From NCBI RefSeq assembly GCF_014805625.2, contig NW_023998465.1, positions 617,354 to 681,353 of the forward strand: a stretch of DNA of 64,000 nt. The letters are read 5' to 3'. This DNA is from Glossina fuscipes. Taxonomy: Eukaryota; Arthropoda; Insecta; Diptera; Glossinidae. The notes beneath the pieces are model-generated. The model saw only the letters and a program-made list of their open reading frames with translations, had not been told where the DNA came from and made no database searches. Position 1 is the first letter of the stretch; every line of letters starts with the position of its first letter. The translations under genes were made by a program, and so were the position numbers. Shown one piece after another: positions 1-12,368 of this stretch.

Positions 1-749
1 TTTTTTTTTTTCCATATAGAACGGGTACAGCTGTCGCATATAAAGTTAGTTAGAGATGCTTATCGCGAGAGCCTGTGCAAATAAGACACGTAAACCCATG
101 TGATACTGAGAAGAAAAAAAAGGAAAACCATTAACACACAATGAACATTTACACATATGATTGATTAATTAAAATCTATTTATTATTGTTAACAAAAAAA
201 TTTATAGTTAATAAAAATAGAAGTACTTTCAAACATTTCGTTGTGTGGTTTGAGTTAAAACAGACCAACTTGGGAATAAAATCAAAAGAAAAAACAACGA
301 AATCGAAATGGAAAAACCCATTAACCCACAATGAACAGTTGAATATATGATTGATAAAAATTAAATATACTTATTGTTGTCGATATTAATATTATAAATA
401 CAAAGCATATTAACGTAGGAAATACTAATGTTCGCGAAGAATAAGATATTTGAAAAAAAAAATAAATAAATAAATAAATGAATAAATGCGAGAAACAAAA
501 AAGAAGGCTTTTAATTGGTTTATGAATTTTTGCCACAAGAACATTTCAATTTTTAAAGAAAACTGAACTAAAAATCAAAGGACTCGAAGATGATTGGTGC
601 CGTGAATGGTCGAAGCATGAAAAATAAGCTTAATGAGATGAACATGTGCAATTGCACAACGAATTTATATAAATCATTACAACAAAGTTCTGAAGATTTA
701 TCGCCGCTTTTATGTGCATGGATGCAGAGAAGTGACTTCGTAAACTACT

Positions 750-952
750 ATGCATAAATTTATTCGGCAGCCAGTGAAGCAGTCACCATCACCTTGTTAC
801 ACCACCAGCAACGAATCAGAGGGAAGTAATAAAATTGAAGGCAGAAGCAACAACAACAGCAACAACTTATCGGGAGCATTGGGATAGCTGCAGCCGACCG
901 TGAAAGCAGTAATATTCACCAAGTAAACGAACACCACCACCTTGCTTGTACT
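750..952 (+). other. Possible 5' leader exon with strong splice donor
   Basis: This stretch is less AT-rich than its surroundings. It carries a 45-codon open frame (750-887) with serine, asparagine and glycine-rich sequence and CAA/AAC repeats of the kind common in fly coding and leader exons. It runs into a consensus GTAAGT donor at 953. It could be an untranslated first exon of dap or of another transcript. No acceptor can be paired with it from sequence alone. Confidence 0.2.
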
Positions 953-1639
953 GTAAGTTATGTTACCTTTTCTTTTAAGCTATCCGATTTTGTTGTTACC
1001 CATGTGTGGCTAAGCGTGCGCTGCCACCGCTGTGGCTGAGGTGTAGGGGCGTGCACATGGTGGCCATGTAGGGCCGACGCTAGACGATGACCGACTGACC
1101 CACTGGCGACAGACGCACAGCCGGAAACTGACCAGACCTTTTCGTTCATTTAGTTTGTTTTTTTTATTATTTCATTTTTTTTATTTTTATTTTATTTATT
1201 TTTTTTTTCTCTTTGTCTAAAGAAAAATTTTTAAATCCTCGGCGGCGAGGAAAAAGAAAAAGAGTTTCATGTCAAACGTTTATCGATTCTTTTGGGCTTT
1301 TTGACTTCACTAAATTGAAGTGGAAAGTTTGAATCAGTGTTGTATCGCCTGCCATATAATCGCCTTTGTGATAAGTAAGCCTTTTTAAAGCAAAACGTAA
1401 TGAAAATTGATTCACAAAAATAATTTAATACAAATTTTAACTTTACCGAATTTGGGTCACAGGTATCTATTTTTCGAACTCCACCAGGTGAATTCTCATT
1501 TTAACATTTAGTGTTTTATAACGAAAATAGAAAAAGCATAATAAGATCTTCAACGATAAAATCGGTTTTGCTTTCAACCGTTTAAAATTGGCGACACGAA
1601 TTGACTGAAAATGGCGTTTTTTGGTCACTTCTTGGAAGT

Positions 1640-1890
1640 TGTCCAGGATACGCTGTTACAGTTCGAATGAGAATTTCTGCCACAACCAGCGTAATCACCA
1701 GACATGCAGCATGGTTTGGCTGGCACGCTTCTTCGTAAATTTGAAGAAATGCAAAAATTGACGGGAGGGTGTATTGCAAAATGTTGTAGAAAATGACAGA
1801 AACTATTTTGACTAATATACAATGCACCAATTTTCCACAATAAATGCCTTTTTCAAGTGTCAAAACAATACAAACTTTTGCAACCACCTA
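1640..1890 (+). mobile_element. Mariner transposase 3' remnant
   Basis: Conceptual translation in shifting frames gives the C-terminal part of a mariner transposase: a segment resembling QHGLAGTLLRKFEEMQKLTG (1701-1770) and, in another frame, VVENDRNYFD near 1779-1810, which matches the usual ending of mellifera-type transposases. The catalytic aspartates lie upstream and are missing, and stops and frameshifts interrupt it. It is an inactive remnant. A similar remnant is at 57240-57900 and a more divergent one at 49776-50580. Confidence 0.6.
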
Positions 1891-3269
1891 AAACATACAT
1901 CAAACTTCGTTTTTAATTTAACACTTACTTTTCTTTAAATTTTTCTTCATCTTAAGCACCCCATCTCCTACCTATAATCACAAAAAAGTGGCTATGACAA
2001 AATTTATTGTTCACCTTCTATTCATTTTTTAGAAATTTTGAATACAATTTATTCTTCACTATTTTCGCACCATCCTCGTAATTTAAAATTTACAAAAAAC
2101 TTTCCGAAAAATCTTTTAAGCGAACACAATGTTTGCGTTACACGTTGTTCTCACGAACTGTCATTTGATTGTGTGAATTAAAACCCAGCTTGCTTTGCGT
2201 TGTGCGTGAACGCAAATTTTTGGAAAATTTCTTTGTGCGTTGTTTTTGACATTTTATCAAAATCATCATAATCATACGGTTCATATTGCAAGCACAGTAT
2301 GGTTTTAAAGTGGTCATTTGCATTTTTATTAAAAAAGAAAGAAAATCTAACTAAAGTATACTGCTGTTTCTATATGAAATAAGCTTATTTCGTTTTATTA
2401 ATTATATTTTTTTTTCAAAAAAGTAATTTTTTAAAGATACTTTTCACTTTATTAATTTTTCATTAACGTATATTAACAAAAGCTATCCGTATGTGTACAC
2501 CTTAAGTGGTGAGTAAACAATCTATTATAATTAATTCTTCCAAATTTTATTCTCTCACACAAAACATTTTAGACAATGATTTCGTGTTTTCTCCTCATTT
2601 ATTTGTAAGAATTCAATTTCTTTAGTAAGAGTTAAAAGGGAAGAATTATGCATAACTCAGTTTAGAGAGTGAACGCAACCAATAAACATGTTTCGCCGTG
2701 AGAGTGAATGTATTTATTTATGGAACTTTTGAAAATTTCATGTAAAATAAAGCCAAAAAAATAATAGAATGAATTTAATATCTTAACACTTTTTAATAAC
2801 ATTCAGAGATTCGAAGGCTGGCAATGTTTTGTGGAAATTAAAAGGATAAATGTTTTGAGGAAAGCAAAATATATAGTGCAATTAAAGCGATTCGGAAAGA
2901 GAGAAGTAAAACCATAAGGAAATCATTAACATATTTTTATTAAATTTATACAGAAGTTTCACTTTATGCCGCATATTATTATGATTCTTTGTGAAGTCAA
3001 CAAAAAAGAAAAAACTTATTCCCATTTCTTGATCAAGTGAAAAAAACTTTGGACAAACTGTACTCGAGGTGGAGAATAGTGAATATTACAAAAGAAAAAG
3101 ATTTTGGTTACTCCTGTTATTGCTTCATTAATAATTCGAGATATCTGTCAAAGTTTTGCGCCAAAAATTTGACATTTCTGCTGTGCTGAAAACAAAAGAA
3201 ACACTAAAAGCAAAATAGACAAAATTGATTGTAGACAATTAATATGAAAATAAACATTTTTCTGCCATA

Positions 3270-5581
3270 ATGTCCGCAGCTCGTATTTTGAACCCAGTCT
3301 TTAGTGAAATATGTAAAGTGCGCTCCAGTCCAACAATTTTGCAAAGGAATTTGCCATGCAGCCACCAAATGCGTCGCATTAAAAAAGATTTATTCGGCCC
3401 AATCAATGCAAGCGAAACCAACAGGTGATTATAATTGTTTATTGTTATTGTTCTGCAGTGGGTTTTGCAACACTCATTCTTTTCTTTAATGTCCTGCAGC
3501 ATGTTTAAGGAGCAGTTGGCTAAACACCATGAAGAAGCAACGAGAAAATGGGGTTTCGACTTTCGTTCAGGTGTGCCATTGACGACTACTAATGCCCAGT
3601 TTATATGGGAACGCATTACCCATCAAGAAAGCATTGTTGCACCAGAAGTGTATACTTTGACGCGAAATGCGCACGTACATCCGTCACCTGATCAGCCGAC
3701 ACCTTTAGATTTACTGATGGACGATAGAGCTGAGCGTGAAAATGATACCATAAATGGCTTAGCAACTGATACCGATTTTTGTGATGAGTCCCACTTTGGG
3801 AATTCATCCACTTTAGCCCTATTCAAGATTCCTGCCAATCCAATTAGCCGGACAACAAGTGAGGCGGCTGTGCCGCGCAAAATGCGGTTTCGCAAAAGAC
3901 AGCCAAAAATTACAGGTAAATTTCGAAATTTTAAAATAGATGCAAAAGTTTAATTCCTATGTGTAGTATATAAGTTTAACATTATTGTACTACATATTTT
4001 GCAAAGATTGACAAGACGCTCAACCTGATAGGCATATCAATGCAATTGTTCTTTCACGTATAACGTTTCAATAGGAAAGGTTCAATTTTCGAGGGCACTA
4101 TTTTTCTTTTTCGATGTGCCGTGTCGTGTGTCTTACGATTTCTTTTTCGTTTTCTCATCAAAGAACTCTTTTAGTGTCTCTTACTTGCTTGAAAGCAAGA
4201 AAATATTACAACGTCAGAATTTTGTATCAGCGAGCATTTCTTGCCAATTACACTTGAAAATTGAAGAACATTGCATAAAATGCAAATTAAATATTGGAGC
4301 GGCTTAAAATGTGTTGAACAACCACCTATAAGTTAAATAAAATATTAAAAATTGCATATATTGCATATATGATCAAAGAATAACAAAATTCTCCCATCTA
4401 TTGTCGATCGAGAAAGTTCAGAGTTATGTAAATTGAAATGGGCGTGAGAAACTTTGCTCCTTTTACTCTTGGTCTAATTTTGAATAAGAGATATAAAAAA
4501 TGGTAGCAAAGACGAAAACGATTTATGTTTTCGCATGTAATTTCGTCAATATACATCAAACTGCAAAACCCACTCAAGCTGCGGGATTGAAATGATACCA
4601 ATCGCATTGCAGGCAGGCACAAAAATGGGAAACTTGAGTGACGATAAGGGTTTATAAGCGTTTGTATAACTCTAGGCTTGAAATTCTATAACTCTAAAAG
4701 CATTCTTGGTGCCATTGTGTGCATTGTCCGAAAACATTAAAAACATATATAAAAAAATTCCAGATTCTATGGATGTGTGTGATATTTTACTGCTTTCATT
4801 TAATCATATTTTTAAAGTCCAAAGCCCCAATAAAATTTTGCTACAAATGCTTTCAATTAATTTCAATGATTTGTTAGAAATAACTTAAGAAACAGCTCAA
4901 CATTTTAAAACTTTTTAATGATTGCTTGCAAATTGCACTATTTAAGCTCTAGTTGTGATATTTATCATTAAAAAAACCCTTATCATCATTCCTGATAAAC
5001 TAAAACCATCCAACACACATTTCTTCTCTAAATTGGAAGCATTAAACGCTTTGCACTAACTCTAAAGCAGAAGAATACGTACTCTTTTATTACAGACTAG
5101 ATACACTTCTTGCAAGTTTACTTTCTAAAATAAAATAAGGGTTAAGGAATAAATTAGTTCGACATGCTAGATATTTAAACTGCTTTCGCGCGTAATTTTC
5201 GAAATTATAATTTGGGAGAATGATGATTAAATTATTTCCATTTGTTTGGTTTTTTGTTTCAAGTGATATTGATGTCATGTTAATTGTGTGTTGACACTAA
5301 AGAATAACGTGAGTTTAATCAAAGCCAGAAAAATATATTCCGAAGGCATATTCATCTTTTATCCAATTCTTTTGTTTTAAATAGCAATATTTTACTTCTT
5401 CGCTTATTTCGTTTCAGAATACCTAAAGGAACGCAAGCGTTTAGTCCAGACCCCGAAGAAAGTAGCTCCAATTAAACGCGTGCGCATCTTGGCCGCTGGT
5501 AATTCCCTTTCAATACACTTAAGTTCTGTGGATACTCATCAAATAAATTCATATTTCTCTTTAACACCGCGTCATGACTAG
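3270..5581 (+). CDS. dap: Dacapo-like CDK inhibitor (CIP/KIP family), 3 exons
   Basis: Exons are 3270-3424, 3500-3915 and 5418-5581. All junctions are GT-AG and in phase, giving 244 residues; from memory Drosophila Dacapo is about the same length. The kinase-inhibitory domain is clear: RRIKKDLFGPIN (residues 35-46; LFG is the cyclin-docking motif) and RKWGFDF (67-73; the CDK2-binding strand). QPKITEYL (186-193), followed by KERKR, fits a PCNA-interacting box of PIP-degron type, and basic KRVR follows. Known role of the family: a nuclear inhibitor of Cyclin E/Cdk2 that stops cells in G1 at terminal differentiation. The ATG at 3270 is chosen because the N-terminus (MSAARILNPV) resembles fly Dap. 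Intron 1 is 75 nt and intron 2 is 1502 nt. No disabling lesion is seen. The likely neighbour in the Drosophila order, the sqa kinase, is also in this window. Confidence 0.93.
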
Positions 5582-6852
5582 TATCTAGGTTAAATAAAAA
5601 ACAAAATTAAAAAATATGATAATCGGAATTTGTATGCAATTTAAAATGATATCTTTAAAGTTTAAGAATTTTTGATTTAATTTTTATGTTTAACTTACAA
5701 TTTATCGAATTGAATTGGTTTGCAAGTGTATGCGAATTTTTTACAAGAGCAAAGTTTATTTTTAAAGAAGCAAATTGCAAGAAGTGTGTCTCAATTTTGG
5801 AATTTCGAAGTCTATATTTAACTCTACGTTTAGTGCACTGACTAAGTTATTCTTGTTTTGACTTTTAACATTCGTTGATTTATTGTTTGGAAGCAGTGAT
5901 CCTTTATTTTTTCTACGAAATATTAATTCAATTATTTTCAAAAGAGTTGTAGTTAATTACTTTATCATAATTATTATTATTTACTTTCAATATTTTTTTT
6001 ATTATAAAAAAAATATTATGTTAAAGCTTTTTGAAATGTTTTCCTTCCGCACGGTAAATATTTTATTAATCTTTGAATAGCATTGAGCTGCACGTTACAA
6101 AAATGTCTTTCAACTTTTTTAAATTTTGTAAATAAAATTAGGATCTTTGCAAAATCGAAAAGGATTCAATTAGTTAAAACAAATTTTTCAAAATGAAGTA
6201 CAAAATAAAATTAATTTGTAAGAACAGTAATTCGACAGTAAAGACAATCTCTTGTATGTACAATCAATATGAGAAAGTGGGAATTGTTTTGAACATTCTT
6301 GTACTCAAAATCACTTCTTTTAAGTATATCTTCGTAGATTGAATTTTCCAGAATTGATTTATGGGCGACAAATCTATATTTATAATCTATAAATTTTCTA
6401 TAATCTAAGTTTTATTTATATCTAATACATTTGTAGAAGGTATTTGAAAATGTGTGTAACTTATATATAAATATTTTATAGACATTTTTCATAGGATATA
6501 TCTAATATATTTCGTATGTTTTCTTTTTTTTTTGTATCCTCACATGGGCATAAACATGTAGATAGATGACCATCTAAACTAAGTATCATTAATATATTTT
6601 TAAAAAGTATTTTTCACGTCATGCACACATTTACAAATGAATTAAATAAACATATCAATAAAAAGCGAATGCGCTTGCACGAACTTTTTCGAATTTCTTC
6701 GATTGGCTGTTATTTTTACTAATTTTTTCAATTGTCTTCTTGGGTTATTTAGGTTAAAGTATCGAAAATTTTCACATTTCAGTTATTTACTATATTGTGA
6801 GACATTTTTTTGAGAAATGTTTTCCTTGAAATAAGGCAATAACAAAAAAGAC
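5582..6852. other. AT-rich intergenic stretch
   Basis: Very AT-rich with poly-T and ATT runs. The only open frames are F/I/N/K-rich and noncoding in character. It may contain the dap 3' UTR. Nothing else is recognised. Confidence 0.6.
5593..5598 (+). terminator. Candidate poly(A) signal after dap
   Basis: AATAAA lies 12 nt after the dap stop. That would make a very short 3' UTR, so further AATAAA-like sites downstream (for example near 6132) may be the ones used. Confidence 0.25.
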
Positions 6853-8104
6853 TTCAAGCGGGGGTGCCTTGACGCTCTTCTACATATTGGTTATTTTACA
6901 AGCAAAGCAATTTCCAAACGGAATCATGTAACAATTCTCTCAATTGATCTCGAAAATCATTTGACAGGGTTGTTCCTCATGCTATTTTAGGACTCCTGAA
7001 ATCATGGAATGTTGGACCCAAATTCTTCAATTACATCAAATCATTCATGTCGCATTGGCGGTTTAAAGTTAGAATTAACAACCATCTCTCTGATTTCTTT
7101 CCGCTAATGAATGGCATTCCACATGGATGTTCTCCTTGTCACGCTTTTTCAGATGGCTTTCAATGAAATTACTAAAATTCATTGCCGTATACTGAAAATC
7201 GCACATTATCTCGGACGATGTGTACATTTCAAGGAAAGAAATAGATACCAAGAAGACAATCAACATTCTCGAATCTATTGGACGAGAGATCTTCACATGG
7301 GCAAACTCTTCAGGCGCTAAAATTTCTATACAAAAATAAGAAAAGACGCACATTTGTTGAAAGCAGATTTGCGATACAGGAAATCTACTGATGCATATTA
7401 ATACCGTTCTGCTGCATATTCTTGGGCTCATATTTCCAACAAACACTGTCTTCGGTTAAAAAAGTCCATTTTAACAAGGGTGAACTCCATACAATGCGTT
7501 GCTTAGAAAAGGCATGCGCACATTAACACGATTGTTTATCTTACCGAAGTGCTTGTTTTAAGCAACATTGACTATGCTTTGAGAATTTATGGCAATAACT
7601 ACAAATCTAACATCAACATCCTTAAACCGATCTATCACCAAACCCTCCGAGTAAGCTGCTATGCTTTTCGGAGGACGCCCATAAACAACATTATAATTGA
7701 AACTGGTCTCCCAGCTTTAGAAAATAGACTTTATGAATTTACAGCTAAAAAAGCTCTCAAGTTTTTTAATTGAAACAAATCTATTCTCGGTGAAAATGTG
7801 AGAAAGATTATTATTGCGAAGAAAATTCAAAAGTCACCATCTGGAATTGACTATTGTTTGTACGTCCCAAAGAAATTAAACATTCTGTTAAAAATTTTCC
7901 GCTATTCTTTTGACATTTCGCTATCTATGCACAAGAAAGAAGATACTCCAAATTACGTCTTCAGGAATCTAATAGGGGAAAAATCCCAAGTACTGGAGAG
8001 TAACGGTTGGAATTTTTTTTACACAGATGGTTCAAAATCTTCTGGTCGACCACCTACTTGTGCCGTGATAGATGCTTCAGGACATGTTCCTCTCAATCAT
8101 ATAT
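6853..8104 (+). mobile_element. Fragment of the I-clade LINE family (older copy)
   Basis: This is closely similar, base by base, to 13627-14962 of the full-length LINE in the same orientation. It covers the RT core to the start of RNase H. It begins at TTCAAGCGGGG and ends in the RNase H segment after the first catalytic D (YTDGSK). RT motif A is damaged (the KAFDR region has become ENHL), motif B reads IPHG instead of IPQG, and a stretch after the palm (near 7400-7440) and about 40 nt near 7900 are deleted relative to the other copy. Both ends are truncated and no target-site duplication was found. It is useful as a comparator: it lacks the A-run frameshift and the two late stop codons of the full-length copy. 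Confidence 0.88.
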
Positions 8105-8384
8105 AAAATTTAATCGCTTGTAACTCGGTGTGGGCTAACGAATTCTATGTGATATAAAATGGAGATTGGGAATTTTTCATGGTCGGGAGAATTTATGGTC
8201 AGGGATATTTTTTATGTAATAGATGCGCATATATATCAACTATTGTTCTTACACGCAGGTTCTTGTGGAAAAGAAATGGAAATTCGCATGATGAAGAATA
8301 ACAAAAATGATATATCTCGAACATTACCCATTGGAAACAATAAAAATAATGTGCCCTTCATATTTTTTTTTGTATTATATGCAA

Positions 8385-10463
8385 TTTATTTATTTATTTA
8401 TTTTAGACATTTATTTATTTATTTTAATTCTACTTATACATGAAACTCAACTAAACAAATAACAGTCGAGTTCAATTGGCACTTAAAGCAAAACTTATAT
8501 TAATTAATATTAAAACTTAGTATAATTACAATAAAACAAATAAGAAGAAAAAAAGAAAAAAGAACGTACACAACCAGCATAGAGCCACACCCACAACCGG
8601 TACAGGACCAAATTACAAACGAACTCCTAAGCCATCGCAAACATGCATAACCTTGGCAACCAATAATAGTTAACAACAATTCATTTTCGAATCGTAACGA
8701 CTTTTTAAAGATAAAAGCTAATTTAAGTAAGACATAGGTAAATCGCGCGTATTAAGCAATGTTGCTTTATTGGACTTTAAAAACTTCTTGCAAACAACTC
8801 TGAGCGGGTTAAACAGCTCATAATTATATTTACATTGACTAAGCTTAACCAAGGTACAGTGCCTAGGGAAGCGGTTGGGGACCTTAAACCTTATTTCACC
8901 AAGTAACGCAGGTGAGTCAATAGCACCATTTATTACTTTGATTACGAAGGGAACGCCAAGAACAAATCTACGTTTCTCGAGAGACGGTAAGAACAACAGA
9001 AGCAACCTATTTTCATAGGGAGAAGAGAGGCAATTGGATCCCAACCCAAATTCCTAAGGGCAAACGGCAAGAATTGCTTTCGAACAGATCCAATTGAATC
9101 AACATAGCGCCTATATGAAGGAGACCACCCAACAGAGGCATACTCAAGTATAGGTCTAACCAAACACATATACAGCCTTCTGGTAATATAAGGATCATCA
9201 AGCTCTTTGGACCACCATTTTATAAAACCAAGCAAGGACCTAGCTTCGCTTATCGAGAGCTCAATGTGCAAGTTAAAATGTAATCTATGGTCAAATAGAA
9301 TGCCTAAATCTGTGAACCGTAGATCGCCGTCTCCGAAAGCCGTGCTGGTGTGGAGATTATATGAATTAATGGCAAATGCCAAATGCTGAGCCACAATTCG
9401 TTCAAACAACTTAGGCAAGATACTCAACATGGCTATGCGCCGGTAGTTCTCAACAAGTTGTCTACTTCCACTTTTGTGAATGGGGATAAGGAAAGTACTC
9501 TTTCAACACGAAGGGAAAACACCTAAATTCAAGGACAGGTTAAAAATCTTTGAGATCACACCACATAACTCGCCAGCGTAAGATTTAAGTACACATGATG
9601 GTATTCCATCAGGTTCAGGCGCACAACTATATTTTAGAGAACTCAACCCTTTAAAAACGTCATCTTCCGAAATAACCAAGTTAGGAATAGAAACCGAGCT
9701 TGTCATAGTATATGGGTAGTTTGCTGATAAATCGAAATTAGCAGTTGAAAAGATTTGAGATTTCAAAATCATCGGAGGAATCAGACCCATCAAAAGAAAC
9801 ATGAGAGGGATATGTGGAAATTTTTCTTTTAGACTAATTTAGAGGTGACGCAACACGCGCTACTCTACGAGTTGTGAGTTTGCTAGCTTGGAAAGAAGCA
9901 AAGTGCTCAATAAAACGACACTCTTCAAACCTAGTCTTAGTGATCTGATCAATTCAGAGAAACTATTTCTCGTCTCCGTGAATAATTTGTAGAAGTCTAT
10001 GTCCTTCTACAGTCAGGATACAACTATCGTAATGCCTTCGAGGGGTCAACGACTGCATCAGCAGCACGGCTGATAATACCGGCACACTTTGCACGGCTAA
10101 AGCGATCGCAAAGCCAACACGAAACGAATCTTTCAGATTCCGGGACCGTTTTCGCCCGACAAGGTGTATATAAACACTTCAGAAAAAAAGGCAGAAGTAG
10201 ATTATGAAGAACTGACGGAAGAAATTGCAAAAAATCCTCAACACAAAAATTTATCAACTAATTTGAGCAAAACTTCTCTGTTACGTTGAAACTGTAACAA
10301 GAGATCAAAAGCAAAACAAACTACAAAACACCAAAAAAATAAGCAGAGAAAAAGAGAGAAAAAAATAAAACAAAAAAAATTTATATCAGAGCTCAAAATT
10401 TTTGTTTGCAAAAATCTAATGAATCAAAGCGTAAAGAAAGAATACTTCTTTTACTTTGAATTC
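8385..10463 (-). mobile_element. Antisense Jockey/CR1-type LINE, internally deleted (copy 1, 3' portion)
   Basis: On the minus strand, reading from high to low coordinates, the order is as follows. First an ORF1 scrap with a Cys-rich, PHD-like segment (CWLCDRFSRAKCAGI, about 10100-10140). Then the N-terminal part of a reverse transcriptase (LKYSCAPEPDGIPSC, and ENYRRIAMLSILPKLFERIV, about 9390-9660). Then the thumb and C-terminal part (FTDLGILFDHRLHFN and onward, about 8720-9330). The 3' UTR ends in TAAA/ATAA repeats at about 8385-8430. The palm core with motifs A to C is missing because of an internal deletion near 9350, so the element is dead. No RNase H is seen, unlike the I-clade LINE. 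Its 5' end continues on the far side of the younger LINE, at 15802-15937. Confidence 0.82.
10451..10463 (+). repeat. Left target-site duplication of the full-length LINE
   Basis: TTACTTTGAATTC, identical to 15789-15801. The perfect 13-bp match defines the insertion boundaries. It is the kind of duplication made by target-primed reverse transcription. Confidence 0.9.
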
Positions 10464-10787
10464 CATTCGGCAACTCTGTTCAAGCGCTGTGGTCACATTT
10501 TTCTCTTTGTGGAAAAATTTTTGCAATTTAATTTCTTTATTGCGTTATACATTTTTAAAAGTTCTCAAACTTATTATAATCGATTGAACTTTCTGTGTGT
10601 TTATTGCGAAAAGTGTTCATCGCGGATATCGTACGTGTTTTCCTTTAAATACATTAAAAAAAAAAAAATAAAAAAAAATAAAAAAAAAGAATTAAAAACA
10701 TCTGACTTTTTATTCAGTAGTTTCCCAAACCTTTTGAAGTGAGTGGTTATTTCAAAAATAATAAGCAATAGACAACAATAAGGCATA
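10464..10787 (+). promoter_or_regulatory. LINE 5' leader with presumed internal promoter
   Basis: This is the transcribed leader between the element start and the ORF1 ATG at 10788. Non-LTR elements of flies carry an internal RNA polymerase II promoter at their first bases. The start here, CATTCGGCAACTCTG, shares GGCAACTCTGT with the presumed start of the antisense LINE at 15923-15933. A long A-rich block occupies 10656-10690. The promoter role is inferred from position and family knowledge. Confidence 0.5.
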
Positions 10788-11866
10788 ATGGCCCCGGGGC
10801 CGCCAGACAAAAACTCGAATAGATTTCATCTATTAAGTGATACATCCCCCCAAAGAAAAAAAGTAAAAAATCAGATTTTCCGGTGTTGCCGATCAGCGAT
10901 ATAATCCCTATTGATAAAAAATATATTGTTATTTCTTCAACCGATGCTCGAATAACAATTTCCCAAATTAGCCCTTTTGGTATAAAAAAAGCTCTAGATA
11001 GCATTACAACATACATCGACTCGATCTCGATTCTACGCGATGGGAATTTACTGGTCCTCGCTGGGAACCCGCGCGCAACCGAAAAGCTCATAAACGCCAA
11101 ATCTTTAGCTAATCTATGTGCTGTTTCAGCTAAACTACATGAGAAACTTAACTCAGTTCGAGGCGTAATTTATGCCCCTTGCTTAAAGCATGTGCCGGAA
11201 GATGAAATTGTTCGCGAAATGGGCAATCAAGGAGTGACTGAAATATATAAACTCACCAAACTAAATGATGACGGAAAAACACGCTCTCCTACAGGAAGGA
11301 TTATTTTAACTTTTGATCGCTACCGATTACCGCGAACAGTTGATGTGGCGTGGTATAAATGTAAAGTAGAACTATACATCCCAAATCCTATGAGGTGTAA
11401 AAATTGCCAACGCCTGGGTCATACGGCAAAAAGATGCACTAATGCTGCATCTTGTGCTAACTGTGGTCATCCTCCACATACTGAAAGCTGTACCCGTAGT
11501 TTCTGCATAAATTGCAATGATCAACACTCAGCGTTAGACAAACAATGCCCACGTTTTGTACAGATGCGCGAAATATTAAAAATCAAAACAGAAAATTACT
11601 GTAGCATGGGCGAAGCGCGACGCACATACCGGGAAAGAAATCCATCTGTAGCCCATGGAATTGGCAAAAGTAATACCTACGCTGCTGTTGCCTCGCAAAT
11701 CGAGCCTAGTAAGACTTTAACTGCAACTGCTTCCAATGAAAAACCTGTTCCACCATTAACCAAAAATTATATTGCGAAACCAGTTACATCACTTGCCAAA
11801 GATAATATTGAAAAAACCAAGCAACTGCAAATATTGAAAAAATTAAAACAACAACACATATGCTAA
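10788..11866 (+). pseudogene. LINE ORF1, nucleic-acid-binding (gag-like) protein, one frameshift
   Basis: It starts MAPGPPDKNS at 10788. A frame change occurs between about 10840 and 10880, around the C6 run at 10846-10851 and the A7 run at 10856-10862; from there the frame is open to 11866. Three zinc knuckles follow one another at about 11398-11555: CKNCQRLGHTAKRC, CANCGHPPHTESC and CINCNDQHSALDKQC, as in I and Jockey elements. The part before the knuckles has the usual ORF1 pattern of a globular domain (GVIYAPCLKHVPEDEIV). Role: coats the LINE RNA and acts as a chaperone for target-primed reverse transcription. Apart from the N-terminal frame break it looks intact and ends in the K-rich tail QILKKLKQQHIC. 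Confidence 0.85.
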
Positions 11867-11968
11867 AATCTAATATACCAAATTCTCCAGAATCTTCAGC
11901 TCTCAACTTTAATCAACAAATCACAAGTGGTAATGAATCCATTCTTTCATCCATTAATCAACCTTCAA

Positions 11969-12368
11969 NNNNNNNNNNNNNNNNNNNNNNNNNNNNNNNN
12001 NNNNNNNNNNNNNNNNNNNNNNNNNNNNNNNNNNNNNNNNNNNNNNNNNNNNNNNNNNNNNNNNNNNNNNNNNNNNNNNNNNNNNNNNNNNNNNNNNNNN
12101 NNNNNNNNNNNNNNNNNNNNNNNNNNNNNNNNNNNNNNNNNNNNNNNNNNNNNNNNNNNNNNNNNNNNNNNNNNNNNNNNNNNNNNNNNNNNNNNNNNNN
12201 NNNNNNNNNNNNNNNNNNNNNNNNNNNNNNNNNNNNNNNNNNNNNNNNNNNNNNNNNNNNNNNNNNNNNNNNNNNNNNNNNNNNNNNNNNNNNNNNNNNN
12301 NNNNNNNNNNNNNNNNNNNNNNNNNNNNNNNNNNNNNNNNNNNNNNNNNNNNNNNNNNNNNNNNNNNN
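11969..12368. other. Assembly gap of 400 N
   Basis: A run of exactly 400 unknown bases inside the LINE. It removes the start of ORF2 and most of the endonuclease domain. The true length is uncertain because the number is round. Confidence 1.

Larger units (their letters stand above)
1..3269. other. Upstream region of dap, mostly noncoding
   Basis: AT-rich DNA with many A and T runs. Two things stand out: a possible 5' leader exon ending at 952 and a mariner transposase remnant at about 1640-1890, both listed separately. The dap promoter presumably lies here, but I see no core-promoter motif strong enough to place it. The remaining open frames are short, low-complexity and unlike proteins. 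Confidence 0.6.

Noticed and set aside
8159..8443. A 94-codon plus-strand frame
   Set aside because: It runs into the TTTATTTA tail of the antisense LINE and has no protein character.
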